A stretch of DNA of 12,409 nt from Gammaproteobacteria bacterium (GTDB lineage Bacteria > Pseudomonadota > Gammaproteobacteria > GCA-001735895): NCBI GenBank assembly GCA_027293245.1, contig JAPUFZ010000234.1, forward strand, positions 1 through 12,409, read 5' to 3'. Positions 1 to 7,602 of this stretch are shown piece after piece. The first letter of the stretch is position 1, and every line of letters starts with the position of its first letter. The position numbers and the translations under genes are program-made. The notes below the pieces were generated by a model, which had not been told where the DNA came from, searched no databases, and saw only the letters and a list, made by a program, of their open reading frames with translations.

Positions 1-79
1 TACCCATTGCCATACCGATACAACTGGCTAGAGTGAAGACCAAAAGGCGGCGTCTGCTAATACTTGATAGATAAGTCAT
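1..79 (-). CDS. Partial exported protein, Tat/lipoprotein-like signal (5' end only)
   Basis: Reading the minus strand from an ATG at 79 gives 26 residues that run off the left edge of the window. They look like an export signal. There is a Ser-Arg-Arg-Arg-Leu-Leu stretch at residues 8-13, resembling a twin-arginine motif, then a short hydrophobic core, then Leu-Ala-Ser-Cys at 17-20, which fits a lipobox. A G-rich stretch at about 89-93 on the minus strand can serve as ribosome binding site. The gene is divergent from the TPR-like gene at 307, so the ~225-nt gap holds both promoters. The mature protein is outside the window, so no function can be given. Confidence is moderate because only the signal is visible. 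Confidence 0.55.
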   Translation of the reverse strand, partial: MTYLSSISRRRLLVFTLASCIGMAMG

Positions 80-175
80 TGGCTAAATCCCCCGGGTTAT
101 TTTTTTAGTGTAAGCAAAAATTAAGTTACTACGATTACAAGACCAGCACAACAGTATAGTGTGACAAGGAACTTT

Positions 176-205
176 TTGAAATTGAGGTATCAAGGCAGGT
201 TAAAT
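176..205 (+). promoter_or_regulatory. Candidate sigma-70 promoter for the TPR-like gene
   Basis: TTGAAA at 176-181 (5 of 6 to the -35 consensus) is followed after 18 bases by TTAAAT at 200-205 (4 of 6 to -10). It lies about 100 nt upstream of the chosen start at 307, in an AT-rich divergent intergenic region. The match is weak and unsupported by other data. Confidence 0.25.
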
Positions 206-306
206 GTTAGAGCGCTCGATGCGGTTTTTTTATACCATAATTAGGGGTAGAATGTTAATCGTTGGTTAAATCATTAACAGGTGCAGACCTGGAGGATGTG
301 CCTCCT

Positions 307-1461
307 ATGAATGTAAAACGCCTGATTCCGCAATCTTCGACCGTGGGATTCCTGGTTACGGTAGCTTTTCTCGGTTTTTTATATATCACTAAAGACGATG
401 GGCCAGGCCCCGATGCAATGGAAATCCCGGTCGGTGGTTTTAGCAGATACTATGATCCGAAAATTTCAAAAACTGTAATAACGGGTACCAAAGCTGATAT
501 TTCGATACAGATAGATCAGCTTAAACTGGATCAGAAGATTCAGGATTTAATAAAAACCAGCCAGTTCAAACAGGCTCGAGTCACATTGCTGGAACTGGCA
601 GCGCTCGCGGTTCAGCAGAAAAATAAAAACAAACTGAGCAATATCATGTTGCTATTGGGTAAGGTGGCAACCAACGAGATGGAGTTTGATGCGGCCGAGG
701 TTTATTTACAGGAGGCACTTGATATCGCAGTGAAATCCGGCGATATCCTGGCCGAAGCGAATACTTACCAGCAACTTGGCAAGCTACACATCAGGTCGCG
801 GGAACTGGCCCGCATTGCCGGCAATGCCTATGAAAATCTGTGGCATGTCAAGAATGCGATTTACCGGGGTGAATTCCGCTTCGTGGAAGATAATTTGCGC
901 AAGGTAATCGACACCAGTATAGCCATACAGCGTTACGGAGCCGCTGCGGATGCGTATGAAACCCTGGCCAGATTCCATCGACGTTTTCATGACGACTACC
1001 AGGCGCAGAGCGCCGCGCTGGAAGCGGCAAAATTGTATGCCTCGTCGGGCCAAATTACCCGTTCTCGAGCGATAGTTAGCGCGTTGGAACAGGAAGGGGT
1101 AGCAGCCTCGACCCTTAGCCGCATGAATGCAGAAATTACAGACTTGTTTCAACAGCACCAGAACAATATCGAGCAAACTGCGCAGGCGCGTGACTACCAG
1201 ATGCTTTATCGATATTACAATTCAAGAGGCGAGTATGAACGGGCGTGGAAACTGAGAATTCTAGCCGGCAAATCGCTTGCAAAAACCAACGCAAGGTCGA
1301 TGTACTCTCGTCAGGCAGACGTTCTGGCAATTCTCTATAGCTCGAATTTCGAAATGGACAAGGCGCGCGACTATTTGAACCAGGCGAGTAACCTGTTTGC
1401 GATGCAGGGGGAGGATGATTTATATGCGAATACGCAGGATATGCACTCTTTGATCTATTGA
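307..1461 (+). CDS. Membrane-anchored TPR-like helical repeat protein, unknown function
   Basis: A 384-residue protein of unknown function. I chose ATG 307 because GGAGG at 291-295 lies 11 nt upstream; a longer reading from TTG 262 lacks support. The first ~12 residues are followed by a hydrophobic segment (about residues 12-28), likely a single membrane anchor, so most of the protein would face the periplasm. From about residue 60 to the end it is almost entirely helical, with alternating Ala/Leu/Tyr spacing typical of TPR or TPR-like repeats (for example the stretches around residues 75-180 and 210-270). No catalytic motif is visible. Such proteins are usually scaffolds for protein-protein contacts; this is inference. 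The gene stands alone and is separated from the next one by a nested hairpin at 1489-1528. Confidence 0.7.
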   Translation: MNVKRLIPQSSTVGFLVTVAFLGFLYITKDDGPGPDAMEIPVGGFSRYYDPKISKTVITGTKADISIQIDQLKLDQKIQDLIKTSQFKQARVTLLELAALAVQQKNKNKLSNIMLLLGKVATNEMEFDAAEVYLQEALDIAVKSGDILAEANTYQQLGKLHIRSRELARIAGNAYENLWHVKNAIYRGEFRFVEDNLRKVIDTSIAIQRYGAAADAYETLARFHRRFHDDYQAQSAALEAAKLYASSGQITRSRAIVSALEQEGVAASTLSRMNAEITDLFQQHQNNIEQTAQARDYQMLYRYYNSRGEYERAWKLRILAGKSLAKTNARSMYSRQADVLAILYSSNFEMDKARDYLNQASNLFAMQGEDDLYANTQDMHSLIY

Positions 1462-1488
1462 CTCCGGGGTCCCCTTATCATTATCTCC

Positions 1489-1528
1489 CTCACCCTCTGG
1501 GCGGTGAGACCGCTCGCGAGGGTGTGAG
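1489..1528. repeat. Nested hairpin, possible intergenic repeat or transcript-end structure
   Basis: CTCACCCTC at 1489-1497 can pair with GAGGGTGTGAG at 1518-1528 with a 2-nt bulge. Inside it sits a second perfect 5-bp hairpin (GCGGT 1501-1505 with ACCGC 1509-1513). No T-run follows, so it is not a clear rho-independent terminator. It lies between the TPR-like gene and the hydrolase gene and resembles short palindromic intergenic repeats. Confidence 0.45.
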
Positions 1529-1558
1529 CAAATGACCATAAATTAGCGACTGGTTTGC

Positions 1559-2377
1559 ATGATGCCACCAACCACTTTGACCGAACATAAAACTCCGGCA
1601 GGTACTGCCTACATCGAAGCTGGCACTGGCGAACCCCTGGTATTGATCCATGGTGTTGGTTTGAATAAACAGATCTGGCAACCTCAGCTAGACGAATTCT
1701 CAAATGCCTTTAGAGTGATTGCCTACGACACGTTGGGTCATGGTAATAGTCCGGTTCCAGCAGATAATATTCCACTAGACGACTATTTCGATCAATTAAT
1801 TGAACTGCTCGATGCGCTTGATCTCTCCCGTGCCAATCTGTGCGGCCATTCGATGGGCGCGTTAATCACTCTCGGATTCAGTTTGAAATACCCGCGGCGA
1901 GTCAAGCGTATTATTTCGATGATGGCGGCCTATGATCGCTCACCCGAACACCAGCAACGCTCGCGTAGGGTGGCCGATATACTGGCGGGGCCTAAAGCCG
2001 GTGTATTACTCGAAGCTACGTTGGAACGCTGGTTTACCGGGCAGGATTTTGCAGATCCAGCACGTCATGCCAGGGTCTCCCGGGTACAAAACTGGCTTGA
2101 GCAGGTCGATAAGGCTGGATATAGTCGAGCCTATAGAACCTTTGCCGAAAATGGTGAGACCTATGTCGGTCAACTGCAGAAAATAGCCGCGCCGACTTTT
2201 TTTGTCACTGCCGAAAATGATCCCAATTCGACACCCGCGATGAGCCAGCGTATGGCGGGCGAGGTGCAGCGGGGCCAGGTGTTTATCATGGCGGCAGAAA
2301 GGCATATGGGGCAGTACCTCGGGGCCGAAGAGATAAACCCATTAATTCGAAAATTTCTCGAAACTCCATTACCTTAG
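1559..2377 (+). CDS. Alpha/beta hydrolase
   Basis: A 272-residue single-domain alpha/beta hydrolase, the usual length for the family. The HGVG oxyanion-hole motif is at residues 31-34, the nucleophile elbow GHSMG at 96-100 (Ser98), a likely catalytic Asp at 221 in an EN-DP context, and His249 in ERHMG, so the triad is complete. It should be a soluble esterase, lactonase or C-C bond hydrolase; the substrate cannot be read from the sequence. Resemblance to enol-lactonase and RutD-type enzymes is general only. The start may be ATG 1559 or the adjacent ATG 1562; no strong Shine-Dalgarno is visible. The stop lies 10 nt before the flavin reductase gene, so the two are probably one operon, suggesting a role in a short oxidative catabolic or detoxification step together with a flavin-dependent monooxygenase. 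Confidence 0.85.
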   Translation: MMPPTTLTEHKTPAGTAYIEAGTGEPLVLIHGVGLNKQIWQPQLDEFSNAFRVIAYDTLGHGNSPVPADNIPLDDYFDQLIELLDALDLSRANLCGHSMGALITLGFSLKYPRRVKRIISMMAAYDRSPEHQQRSRRVADILAGPKAGVLLEATLERWFTGQDFADPARHARVSRVQNWLEQVDKAGYSRAYRTFAENGETYVGQLQKIAAPTFFVTAENDPNSTPAMSQRMAGEVQRGQVFIMAAERHMGQYLGAEEINPLIRKFLETPLP

Positions 2378-2387
2378 GAATACGAAA

Positions 2388-3344
2388 ATGGCTAAAGCAG
2401 ATGCTGGAAAATCGATAGATGCACTCGACTTGCGCCGCGCTTTTGGTGCTTTTGCCACAGGGGTTACCATCGTCACTACCGCCGATCAAAACGGCGAGGT
2501 TTATGGATTTACCGCAAACTCTTTTACTTCGGTGTCTCTGGACCCGCCATTGTTACTGGTGAATATCGCCAAATCAGCCTACGGATTACAGATATTCACC
2601 GAAGCCTCCGGATTTGCAATCAATATACTCGCCCAAAGTCAGCGCGACCTGTCGAATACCTTTGCCTCGCGCGGTGCAGATAAATTTGCCAATATCGGCT
2701 GGAATGTGAGGGCGACAGGTTCACCTCTGTTCGAGGGTGTTATCGCCTGGTTTGACTGTGAAATTTTTCAGCAGGTGGACGCCGGTGACCACGTCATCCT
2801 GATCGGAAGGGTACTCGACTATGAATACAACTCGGATTCGCCGCTGGCTTTTTGCCGCGGTGCTTATGTATCCTTCGGATTGTCTCCAAGTATGTTGCAA
2901 ATGGTAGCATCGAGGGGCAAATTACGCGTCGGCGCCCTGATAGAAGACGACGACAGGATATTGCTGGAGACCGATGTGGACACTGGCGAGGTGCGACTAC
3001 CGGTGGCTGATTCGGTGGATGATAGCGACACCGCCAATAGCCTGATCGGCCTGCTATCCGAGGTGGGCATTGAAGCCCACTTGCCCTTTATCTATGCAGC
3101 TTATCACCACGACAATACCCGCTATGTATATTATCGCGGCGGATTGCGATCGCCCGGCAGCCTGCAAGAAAACCCTCACCTGCATTTTGTTGGATTCGAC
3201 CAGATTCCCTGGCAGGCGATTCGAGATAGTGCTATTACAACAATGCTTAAACGTTTTATCAATGAACACTCGATCGATAATTATGCGGTTTACATCGGCG
3301 GCCTGGATAGCGGTGAGGTATATCCGCTTAAAATCGAGGATTAG
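2388..3344 (+). CDS. Flavin reductase fused to a degenerate Nudix-like domain
   Basis: A 318-residue protein with two parts. Residues ~10-168 are a flavin reductase-like FMN-binding split barrel: the family pattern around residues 40-61 (GFTANSFTSVSLDPPLLLV) and GDHVILIGRV at 133-142 are clear. Such enzymes reduce FMN or FAD with NAD(P)H and hand it to a partner monooxygenase. Residues ~178-315 read like a Nudix fold (the stretch RVGALIEDDDRILL followed by a Leu-Pro), but the catalytic Nudix box is eroded: around 219-229 only the last Glu of REUXEEXGU is retained. This domain may bind a nucleotide or flavin without hydrolysing it. AGGA just before ATG 2388 provides a ribosome site. It is 10 nt downstream of the alpha/beta hydrolase. 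No monooxygenase partner is in the window. Confidence 0.82.
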   Translation: MAKADAGKSIDALDLRRAFGAFATGVTIVTTADQNGEVYGFTANSFTSVSLDPPLLLVNIAKSAYGLQIFTEASGFAINILAQSQRDLSNTFASRGADKFANIGWNVRATGSPLFEGVIAWFDCEIFQQVDAGDHVILIGRVLDYEYNSDSPLAFCRGAYVSFGLSPSMLQMVASRGKLRVGALIEDDDRILLETDVDTGEVRLPVADSVDDSDTANSLIGLLSEVGIEAHLPFIYAAYHHDNTRYVYYRGGLRSPGSLQENPHLHFVGFDQIPWQAIRDSAITTMLKRFINEHSIDNYAVYIGGLDSGEVYPLKIED

Positions 3345-3429
3345 TGAAACTAGCCGGAATTTACCCCCCTGGCCTGATTTCCGACTGGTTTTGAGCGTGT
3401 CGCTTTTCGGTAATCTTAAGTCGCTGAGA

Positions 3430-3440
3430 TGCTAGATAAT
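3430..3440 (+). promoter_or_regulatory. Candidate extended -10 promoter for the one-carbon operon
   Basis: TGCTAGATAAT at 3430-3440 contains an extended -10 (TG-n-TAGATA). No good -35 element is seen at the expected distance. It lies in the 169-nt gap before the corrinoid gene, where a promoter for the one-carbon operon would be expected. A small hairpin (GCTGCC 3472-3477 with GGCGGC 3484-3489) lies downstream in the presumed leader. I did not recognise a cobalamin riboswitch here. Confidence 0.25.
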
Positions 3441-3513
3441 CAGTCTTGCAAAATCTATTCTGCCACTAGTTGCTGCCAATTCAGGCGGCGCACCAATGCC
3501 CGAGGTTTTTTAA

Positions 3514-4224
3514 ATGACAGATTACGACGACGACGACGATTATGAAGATGATCTGGATCTCTCGACCTTGCCCGATGACGAGCTTGTCGAACAAATGCAC
3601 GATGATCTCTATAGCGGGCTAAAAGAAGAAATCGCCGAAGGCACCCAAATTCTGCTCGATCGTGGATGGAGTGCTAACAAGGTATTGAATGAGGCCCTGG
3701 TCGCCGGGATGACGATCGTTGGTATCGACTTTCGAGACGGCATCCTGTTTGTTCCCGAGGTATTGATGTCAGCCAACGCGATGAAAGCCGGCATGGCACT
3801 GCTCAAACCCCTGCTCGCAGAGTCCGACGAACCCGCGGCCGGCAAAATGGTCATAGGCACCGTCAAGGGTGATATTCATGATATTGGTAAAAACCTGGTC
3901 TGCATGATGATGGAAGGAGCCGGGTTCGAAGTTTTCGATCTGGGTATCAACACGCCGGTCGAACGCTACCTGGAAGCACTGGAAGAACATCAGCCCGATA
4001 TCCTGGGTATGTCCGCGCTGCTGACCACAACCATGCCTTATATGAAAGTCGTGATCGACACCATGAAAGAAAAAGGTATCCGTGATGATTACATCATTAT
4101 GGTCGGTGGTGCACCATTGAATCAGGAGTTTGGTGAAGCAGTCGGCGCCGATGCCTATTGTCGCGATGCAGCAGTCGCTGCCGATACCGCCAGGCAATTA
4201 GTGGCGGAACGCCGCGCAAGATAA
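3514..4224 (+). CDS. Corrinoid (B12-binding) methyl carrier protein, MtgC/MttC-like
   Basis: A 236-residue corrinoid protein that carries the methyl group on cobalamin between methyltransferases. Residues ~20-105 form the helical methionine-synthase-type cap. The Rossmann-like B12 domain follows, with D120-x-H122-xx-G125 (DIHDIG), where His122 is the lower axial cobalt ligand, then SALL at 167-170 and VGGAP at 197-201. Length and motifs match stand-alone corrinoid proteins of methylamine or betaine systems and of split methionine synthases. The N-terminus is unusual: 10 of the first 15 residues are Asp or Glu, including five Asp in a row. GAGG at 3502-3505 is a well-placed ribosome site. It is the first gene of the block and its partners (methyltransferase, reactivator) are downstream. 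Confidence 0.93.
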   Translation: MTDYDDDDDYEDDLDLSTLPDDELVEQMHDDLYSGLKEEIAEGTQILLDRGWSANKVLNEALVAGMTIVGIDFRDGILFVPEVLMSANAMKAGMALLKPLLAESDEPAAGKMVIGTVKGDIHDIGKNLVCMMMEGAGFEVFDLGINTPVERYLEALEEHQPDILGMSALLTTTMPYMKVVIDTMKEKGIRDDYIIMVGGAPLNQEFGEAVGADAYCRDAAVAADTARQLVAERRAR

Positions 4225-4246
4225 CGGGCCTGGTTACTGGTGCGAC

Positions 4247-4861
4247 ATGAAAAAAACAGCTTCTATTCTTGTTATTACCTGTTCCGCTGTTGCGCGTGAA
4301 GTTCACGAGATAAAAAAGCTAGGTCAGTGGGCGCAAATGGATCTGCAGAGTATTAGCGCCGACCTGCACGTCACGCCCGAGAAAATACCGCAGGCCGTAG
4401 CCGATAAGATAGACGCCGCGCGTGATGCCTACGATCACATTTTTGTCGCCTATGGAGATTGTGGTACCAGTGGTGCACTGGATCGGGTACTGGAGGAACG
4501 GGGTGTCAGCCGGCTGCCAGGTGCGCATTGTTACGATTTCCTCGCCGGGCAGGAGACCTATGCTCGTTTACAGGAGGAAGAGCCGGGAACTTTTTACCTG
4601 ACAGATTTTCTGGCACGACATTTCGAACGTCTGGTCATCGGTACCCTGGGCCTGGATAAACACCCGGAACTAAAATCAATTTATTTTGGCAACTACACGC
4701 GTCTGGTTTATCTGGCACAAACTGATTCCGAAGAACTGACCGAGATGGCCCGAGCTGCGGCGAAAAAACTTGGCCTCAGGTTTGAGCGAATATTTACCGG
4801 TACCGGCGAAATGGTTCCAGCCCTGGACGCAGCGATGAAGGCGGCATTGTGGCGAAATTGA
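4247..4861 (+). CDS. DUF1638 family protein
   Basis: A 204-residue soluble protein that I recognise as DUF1638, a family often found beside corrinoid methyltransferase genes and without an established biochemical role. Conserved-looking features are Cys12 in the first strand (VITCSAVARE), the YGDCGTSG motif at 69-76 (Cys72), and AHCYDF at 93-98 (His94, Cys95). Three Cys plus one His suggest a metal or corrinoid site, but that is inference. It starts 22 nt after the corrinoid gene, and its 3' end overlaps the next gene by 13 nt, so translation is probably coupled. Position between a corrinoid protein and folate enzymes points to corrinoid loading, protection or methyl transfer, not a separate pathway. 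Confidence 0.85.
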   Translation: MKKTASILVITCSAVAREVHEIKKLGQWAQMDLQSISADLHVTPEKIPQAVADKIDAARDAYDHIFVAYGDCGTSGALDRVLEERGVSRLPGAHCYDFLAGQETYARLQEEEPGTFYLTDFLARHFERLVIGTLGLDKHPELKSIYFGNYTRLVYLAQTDSEELTEMARAAAKKLGLRFERIFTGTGEMVPALDAAMKAALWRN

Positions 4862-5163
4862 AAATTGTTTACTGGAACGATATCCCCGGCCGGGTCGTGG
4901 TACGCGAGGGCAGACGCAGCACGCGTATCCGCCTTTCAGCCCGATTTATGAAGGCTATCGAACGCGCGTGCTACCGATTAAAGAAACACGATAAGGACGC
5001 TTTTTTTGAACCCTGGCGTGACGTTGACCAACCTTTCACGGGCGATATCAGGGAGCAGGCAAAGATACTGGTACGGCGGCTTGAAGAAGAGTATTCCGAT
5101 GCGGTGCTGGACAAATTGATCAAGGCGAGTGGAAAAGACGAATCTCGTTCACTGAATTCTTAA
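4849..5163 (+). CDS. Small 'virulence factor' family protein in corrinoid operon
   Basis: A 104-residue basic protein, starting at GTG 4849 inside the end of the DUF1638 gene (13-nt overlap), with GAAGG-like bases just upstream. The N-terminal stretch KIVYWNDIPGRVVVREGRR and the following helical part match the family named 'virulence factor' in Pfam. That name is historical and says nothing about this gene's role; the family commonly sits beside DUF1638 and MTHFR genes in alpha- and gammaproteobacteria. No enzyme motif, signal peptide or membrane segment is visible. Placement strongly suggests an accessory of the corrinoid/folate system. Possible roles include a scaffold or assembly protein. 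Confidence is high for the family and low for any function. Confidence 0.75.
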   Translation: MAKLKIVYWNDIPGRVVVREGRRSTRIRLSARFMKAIERACYRLKKHDKDAFFEPWRDVDQPFTGDIREQAKILVRRLEEEYSDAVLDKLIKASGKDESRSLNS

Positions 5164-5176
5164 TTAAGGGGCAGAA

Positions 5177-5647
5177 GTGTACAAATTTCGCCAATGGTCG
5201 GTGACGCATTCGAAACGACTCGAATCGTTTTACAACATTTTCGAACCAGTCATAGTCAAGCTGCACCCGCTCTGGAATGCGATTGGATACGGGCTCATGG
5301 AGAAACCCGTGCGCGCGGTTGAAAAGGTAGTTAAAGGCCTGATGTTCGATTGTCAGATGTGCGGGCATTGTGTCCTGAGCTCAACCGGTATGTCCTGTCC
5401 GATGAATTGTCCAAAATCAATTCGCAACGGCCCTTGCGGTGGTGTGCGCCTGGATGGAAATTGTGAAATCAAACCCGAGATGCGTTGCGTCTGGGTCGAA
5501 GCCTGGCGTGGCAGTCAACAAATGAAAAAATCCGCGGCGATTCGTGAGCTACAGGTACCAGTCAATTTTACCTACAAGGGCAGTTCTTCCTGGATGCGCG
5601 TGGTGAGGGACGAAGTTCAAAAACATAAAAGCGAGGTAGCATTGTGA
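5177..5647 (+). CDS. MTHFR C-terminal-type Cys-rich protein (MetV-like)
   Basis: A 156-residue protein starting at GTG 5177, with AAGGGG at 5166-5171 as ribosome site. The core (residues 56-108) has eight cysteines, at 59, 62, 65, 74, 78, 87, 96 and 104, in the pattern of the methylenetetrahydrofolate reductase C-terminal domain family. In acetogens the related MetV binds metal or an Fe-S cluster and partners MetF, passing electrons to or from its flavin. Here it is a stand-alone gene whose stop overlaps the MetF start by 4 nt (GTGA), so the two products probably form a complex. This suggests that the MetF of this operon uses a redox partner instead of, or besides, plain NADH. That is inference from the family. 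No export signal or membrane segment is visible. Confidence 0.85.
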   Translation: MYKFRQWSVTHSKRLESFYNIFEPVIVKLHPLWNAIGYGLMEKPVRAVEKVVKGLMFDCQMCGHCVLSSTGMSCPMNCPKSIRNGPCGGVRLDGNCEIKPEMRCVWVEAWRGSQQMKKSAAIRELQVPVNFTYKGSSSWMRVVRDEVQKHKSEVAL

Positions 5648-6648
5648 ATGCGCGGGAGAAAAATCACGCGGGTGAAGCATTGCCCAAAAAGGCGGGATAT
5701 GTTTCTACCGGCAGGTTGGAGCGCGTATTAAGGGCAGGTCATTTTGCCGTAACCGCCGAACTCGCACCCCCTGATTCGGCACTGGCCGATGATGTTTACG
5801 CTCGCGCCAGGGTCTTTGATGGTTATGTCGACGGTATGAATGCTACCGATGGATCGGGCGCCAATTGTCATATGTCGAGTGTCGCCATGTGTGCCCTGTT
5901 GACCAATATTGGCTATTCTCCGGTGATGCAAATTGCCTGTCGCGATAAAAACCGAATTGCGATCCAGGGTGATGTGCTGGGTGCAGCCGCGATGGGTGTC
6001 AGTAATGTGCTATGTCTTAGTGGTGACGGGGTCCAGGTGGGTGATCATCCAGAAGCGAAACCGGTATTCGATCTGGATAGTATGTCGCTACTGAAAACCA
6101 TTAAAATCATGCGTGATGAATCGAGGTTCCTCAGCGGGCGTACGATTACCACACCCCCTGAGATTTTTCTGGGTGCCGCCGAGAATCCCAGTGCACCACC
6201 AATCGATTTTCGTCCCTACCGGCTGGCAAAAAAAATAGCGGCCGGTGCTGATTTCATCCAGACTCAATATATCTTTGATATACCCCAGTTAAAGGAATTT
6301 ATGCTGAAGGCGGGTGACCTGGGCCTGCTCGAGCAATGTTTTATTTTACCGGGGGTGGGTCCGCTTGCCTCGGCAAGAACGGCGACCTGGATTCGTAAAA
6401 ATGTACCAGGCATCTATATACCTGAAGAAGTCATCAACCGTCTGGAGGGTGCCGAGAATCAAAAGCAGGAAGGCCAGAAGATTTGCATCGAATTGATTCA
6501 GCAAATTCGCGAGATAGAGGGTGTTAGTGGCATTCACGTCATGGCTTACCGTCAGGAAGAATCGGTCGCCGATATTATTCAACAGTCCGGTGTGCTGGAA
6601 GGGCGTGTTCCCTGGTATCCGGGTTGTGAAAATGCAGAACCGGCATGA
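5644..6648 (+). CDS. metF: Methylenetetrahydrofolate reductase (MetF)
   Basis: A 334-residue flavoprotein that interconverts 5,10-methylene-THF and 5-methyl-THF. It is longer than E. coli MetF (about 296 residues), mainly through an N-terminal extension of ~20 residues. Visible motifs are Glu39 in VTAELAPP (catalytic Glu position), ACRDKNR at 98-104, the LSGDG motif at 125-129 (Asp128, folate contact), and GADFIQTQ with YIFD at 201-212. The start is GTG 5644 in a GTGA overlap with the Cys-rich gene. The operon context allows either direction: making methyl-THF for methionine synthesis, or oxidising methyl groups from a demethylated substrate. The sequence alone does not settle which. Confidence 0.92.
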   Translation: MNAREKNHAGEALPKKAGYVSTGRLERVLRAGHFAVTAELAPPDSALADDVYARARVFDGYVDGMNATDGSGANCHMSSVAMCALLTNIGYSPVMQIACRDKNRIAIQGDVLGAAAMGVSNVLCLSGDGVQVGDHPEAKPVFDLDSMSLLKTIKIMRDESRFLSGRTITTPPEIFLGAAENPSAPPIDFRPYRLAKKIAAGADFIQTQYIFDIPQLKEFMLKAGDLGLLEQCFILPGVGPLASARTATWIRKNVPGIYIPEEVINRLEGAENQKQEGQKICIELIQQIREIEGVSGIHVMAYRQEESVADIIQQSGVLEGRVPWYPGCENAEPA

Positions 6649-6686
6649 CTGTGATGGTTCGAATCAATTTTTTGAGGAAATAACTA

Positions 6687-7595
6687 ATGACCGAAACAGT
6701 TGTCAGTTCAGCTACTAAAGAGTTAGTGATCGGTTTCGATCGCCCATTTGTAGTGATCGGTGAACGCATTAATCCCACGGGCCGGAAAATAATGGCCGAG
6801 GAAATGAAAAATGGCGACTATAGCCGCGTCGAATCTGATGCGATTGCCCAGGTGCAGGCTGGAGCGCACATGCTGGATGTCAATGCCGGTATTCCGTTAT
6901 CAGATGAGCCACGCATACTGGCAGAGGCGATTCAGCTGGTTCAAAGATTGACCGATGTACCCTTGAGCATCGATTCGTCAATCATCGAAGCACTCGAAGC
7001 CGGGCTCGCAGTGTATAAGGGTAAGGCCCTGGTCAACTCGGTAACCGGTGAAGACGAGTCGCTTGATCGGGTATTGCCGTTGATAAAAAAGCACGGTGCC
7101 GCTGTAGTGGCGATTTCAAACGATGAAACCGGGATATCCGAGGATATCGATGTTCGATTCAATGTTGCGAAAAAAATTGTCGAACGAGCAGCTGACTATG
7201 GCATTCCGGCGGCAGATGTCGTGGTTGATCCGCTGGTGATGCCAATCGGTGCAATAAACACGGCTGGCCGTGAAGTATTGAAATTAATATACCGACTGCG
7301 TACCGAGCTGAAAGTAAATACCACCTGCGGTGCTTCGAATATTAGTTTTGGACTACCCAACAGAAATGGATTTAACGGTGCCTTTATCAGCATGGCTATT
7401 CAGGCCGGAATGACATCTGCCATTACCAACCCGATGCATGCGGAAGTGATCAGCGCCAGCCTGGGGGCCGATGTGATGCTCGGCAAAGACCCGGATTGTG
7501 GACGCTGGATCAGACAATTTCGTGAGCCGCCGCCCGAAGGTATGATCGTACGCGGCACCGGGCGGCGGGGTGGTAGACGCCGCCGCGCCAGTTAA
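6687..7595 (+). CDS. Methyltetrahydrofolate:corrinoid methyltransferase (pterin-binding)
   Basis: A 302-residue pterin-binding TIM-barrel protein of the MeTr/dihydropteroate synthase-like family, which moves a methyl group between THF and the cobalamin of the corrinoid protein. Motifs are GERINPTG at 25-32, LDVNAG at 63-68, SIDS at 94-97, VNSVTGE at 116-122, DP at 181-182 and GASNISFGLPNR at 215-226, which includes the Asn (218) that contacts the pterin N5 region in known MeTr enzymes. GAGG at 6674-6677 is the ribosome site. The end is unusual: after the catalytic fold (to about 288) it has a Gly/Arg-rich tail with seven Arg in the last 14 residues. It may face the acidic N-terminus of the corrinoid protein. 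The closest functional relatives could be MtgA-type or the folate part of a split methionine synthase. Confidence 0.92.
   Translation: MTETVVSSATKELVIGFDRPFVVIGERINPTGRKIMAEEMKNGDYSRVESDAIAQVQAGAHMLDVNAGIPLSDEPRILAEAIQLVQRLTDVPLSIDSSIIEALEAGLAVYKGKALVNSVTGEDESLDRVLPLIKKHGAAVVAISNDETGISEDIDVRFNVAKKIVERAADYGIPAADVVVDPLVMPIGAINTAGREVLKLIYRLRTELKVNTTCGASNISFGLPNRNGFNGAFISMAIQAGMTSAITNPMHAEVISASLGADVMLGKDPDCGRWIRQFREPPPEGMIVRGTGRRGGRRRRAS
7561..7584 (+). repeat. GC-rich hairpin within the Arg-tail coding region
   Basis: GGCGGCG at 7561-7567 pairs perfectly with CGCCGCC at 7578-7584 over a 10-nt loop. It lies in the last codons of the methyltransferase gene, just before the structured leader of the reactivator, and may slow or shield transcript ends. 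Part of the symmetry arises from Arg/Gly codons. Confidence 0.4.
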
Positions 7596-7602
7596 TCCCA
7601 CG

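Noticed and set aside
262..306. Longer start (TTG 262) for the TPR-like protein
   Set aside because: No ribosome site precedes it, whereas GGAGG at 291-295 serves ATG 307, and the extra residues are not hydrophobic or otherwise typical of a signal.
3345..3513. Cobalamin riboswitch before the corrinoid gene
   Set aside because: GCCACTAG at 3462-3469 faintly recalls part of a B12 box, but the other conserved blocks and the expected multi-arm fold are not recognisable.
3769..4197. 142-codon minus-strand open frame over the corrinoid gene
   Set aside because: It lies entirely inside a clearly real gene. It is His/Asp/Gly-rich in the way antisense frames of such genes are, and has no recognisable motif.
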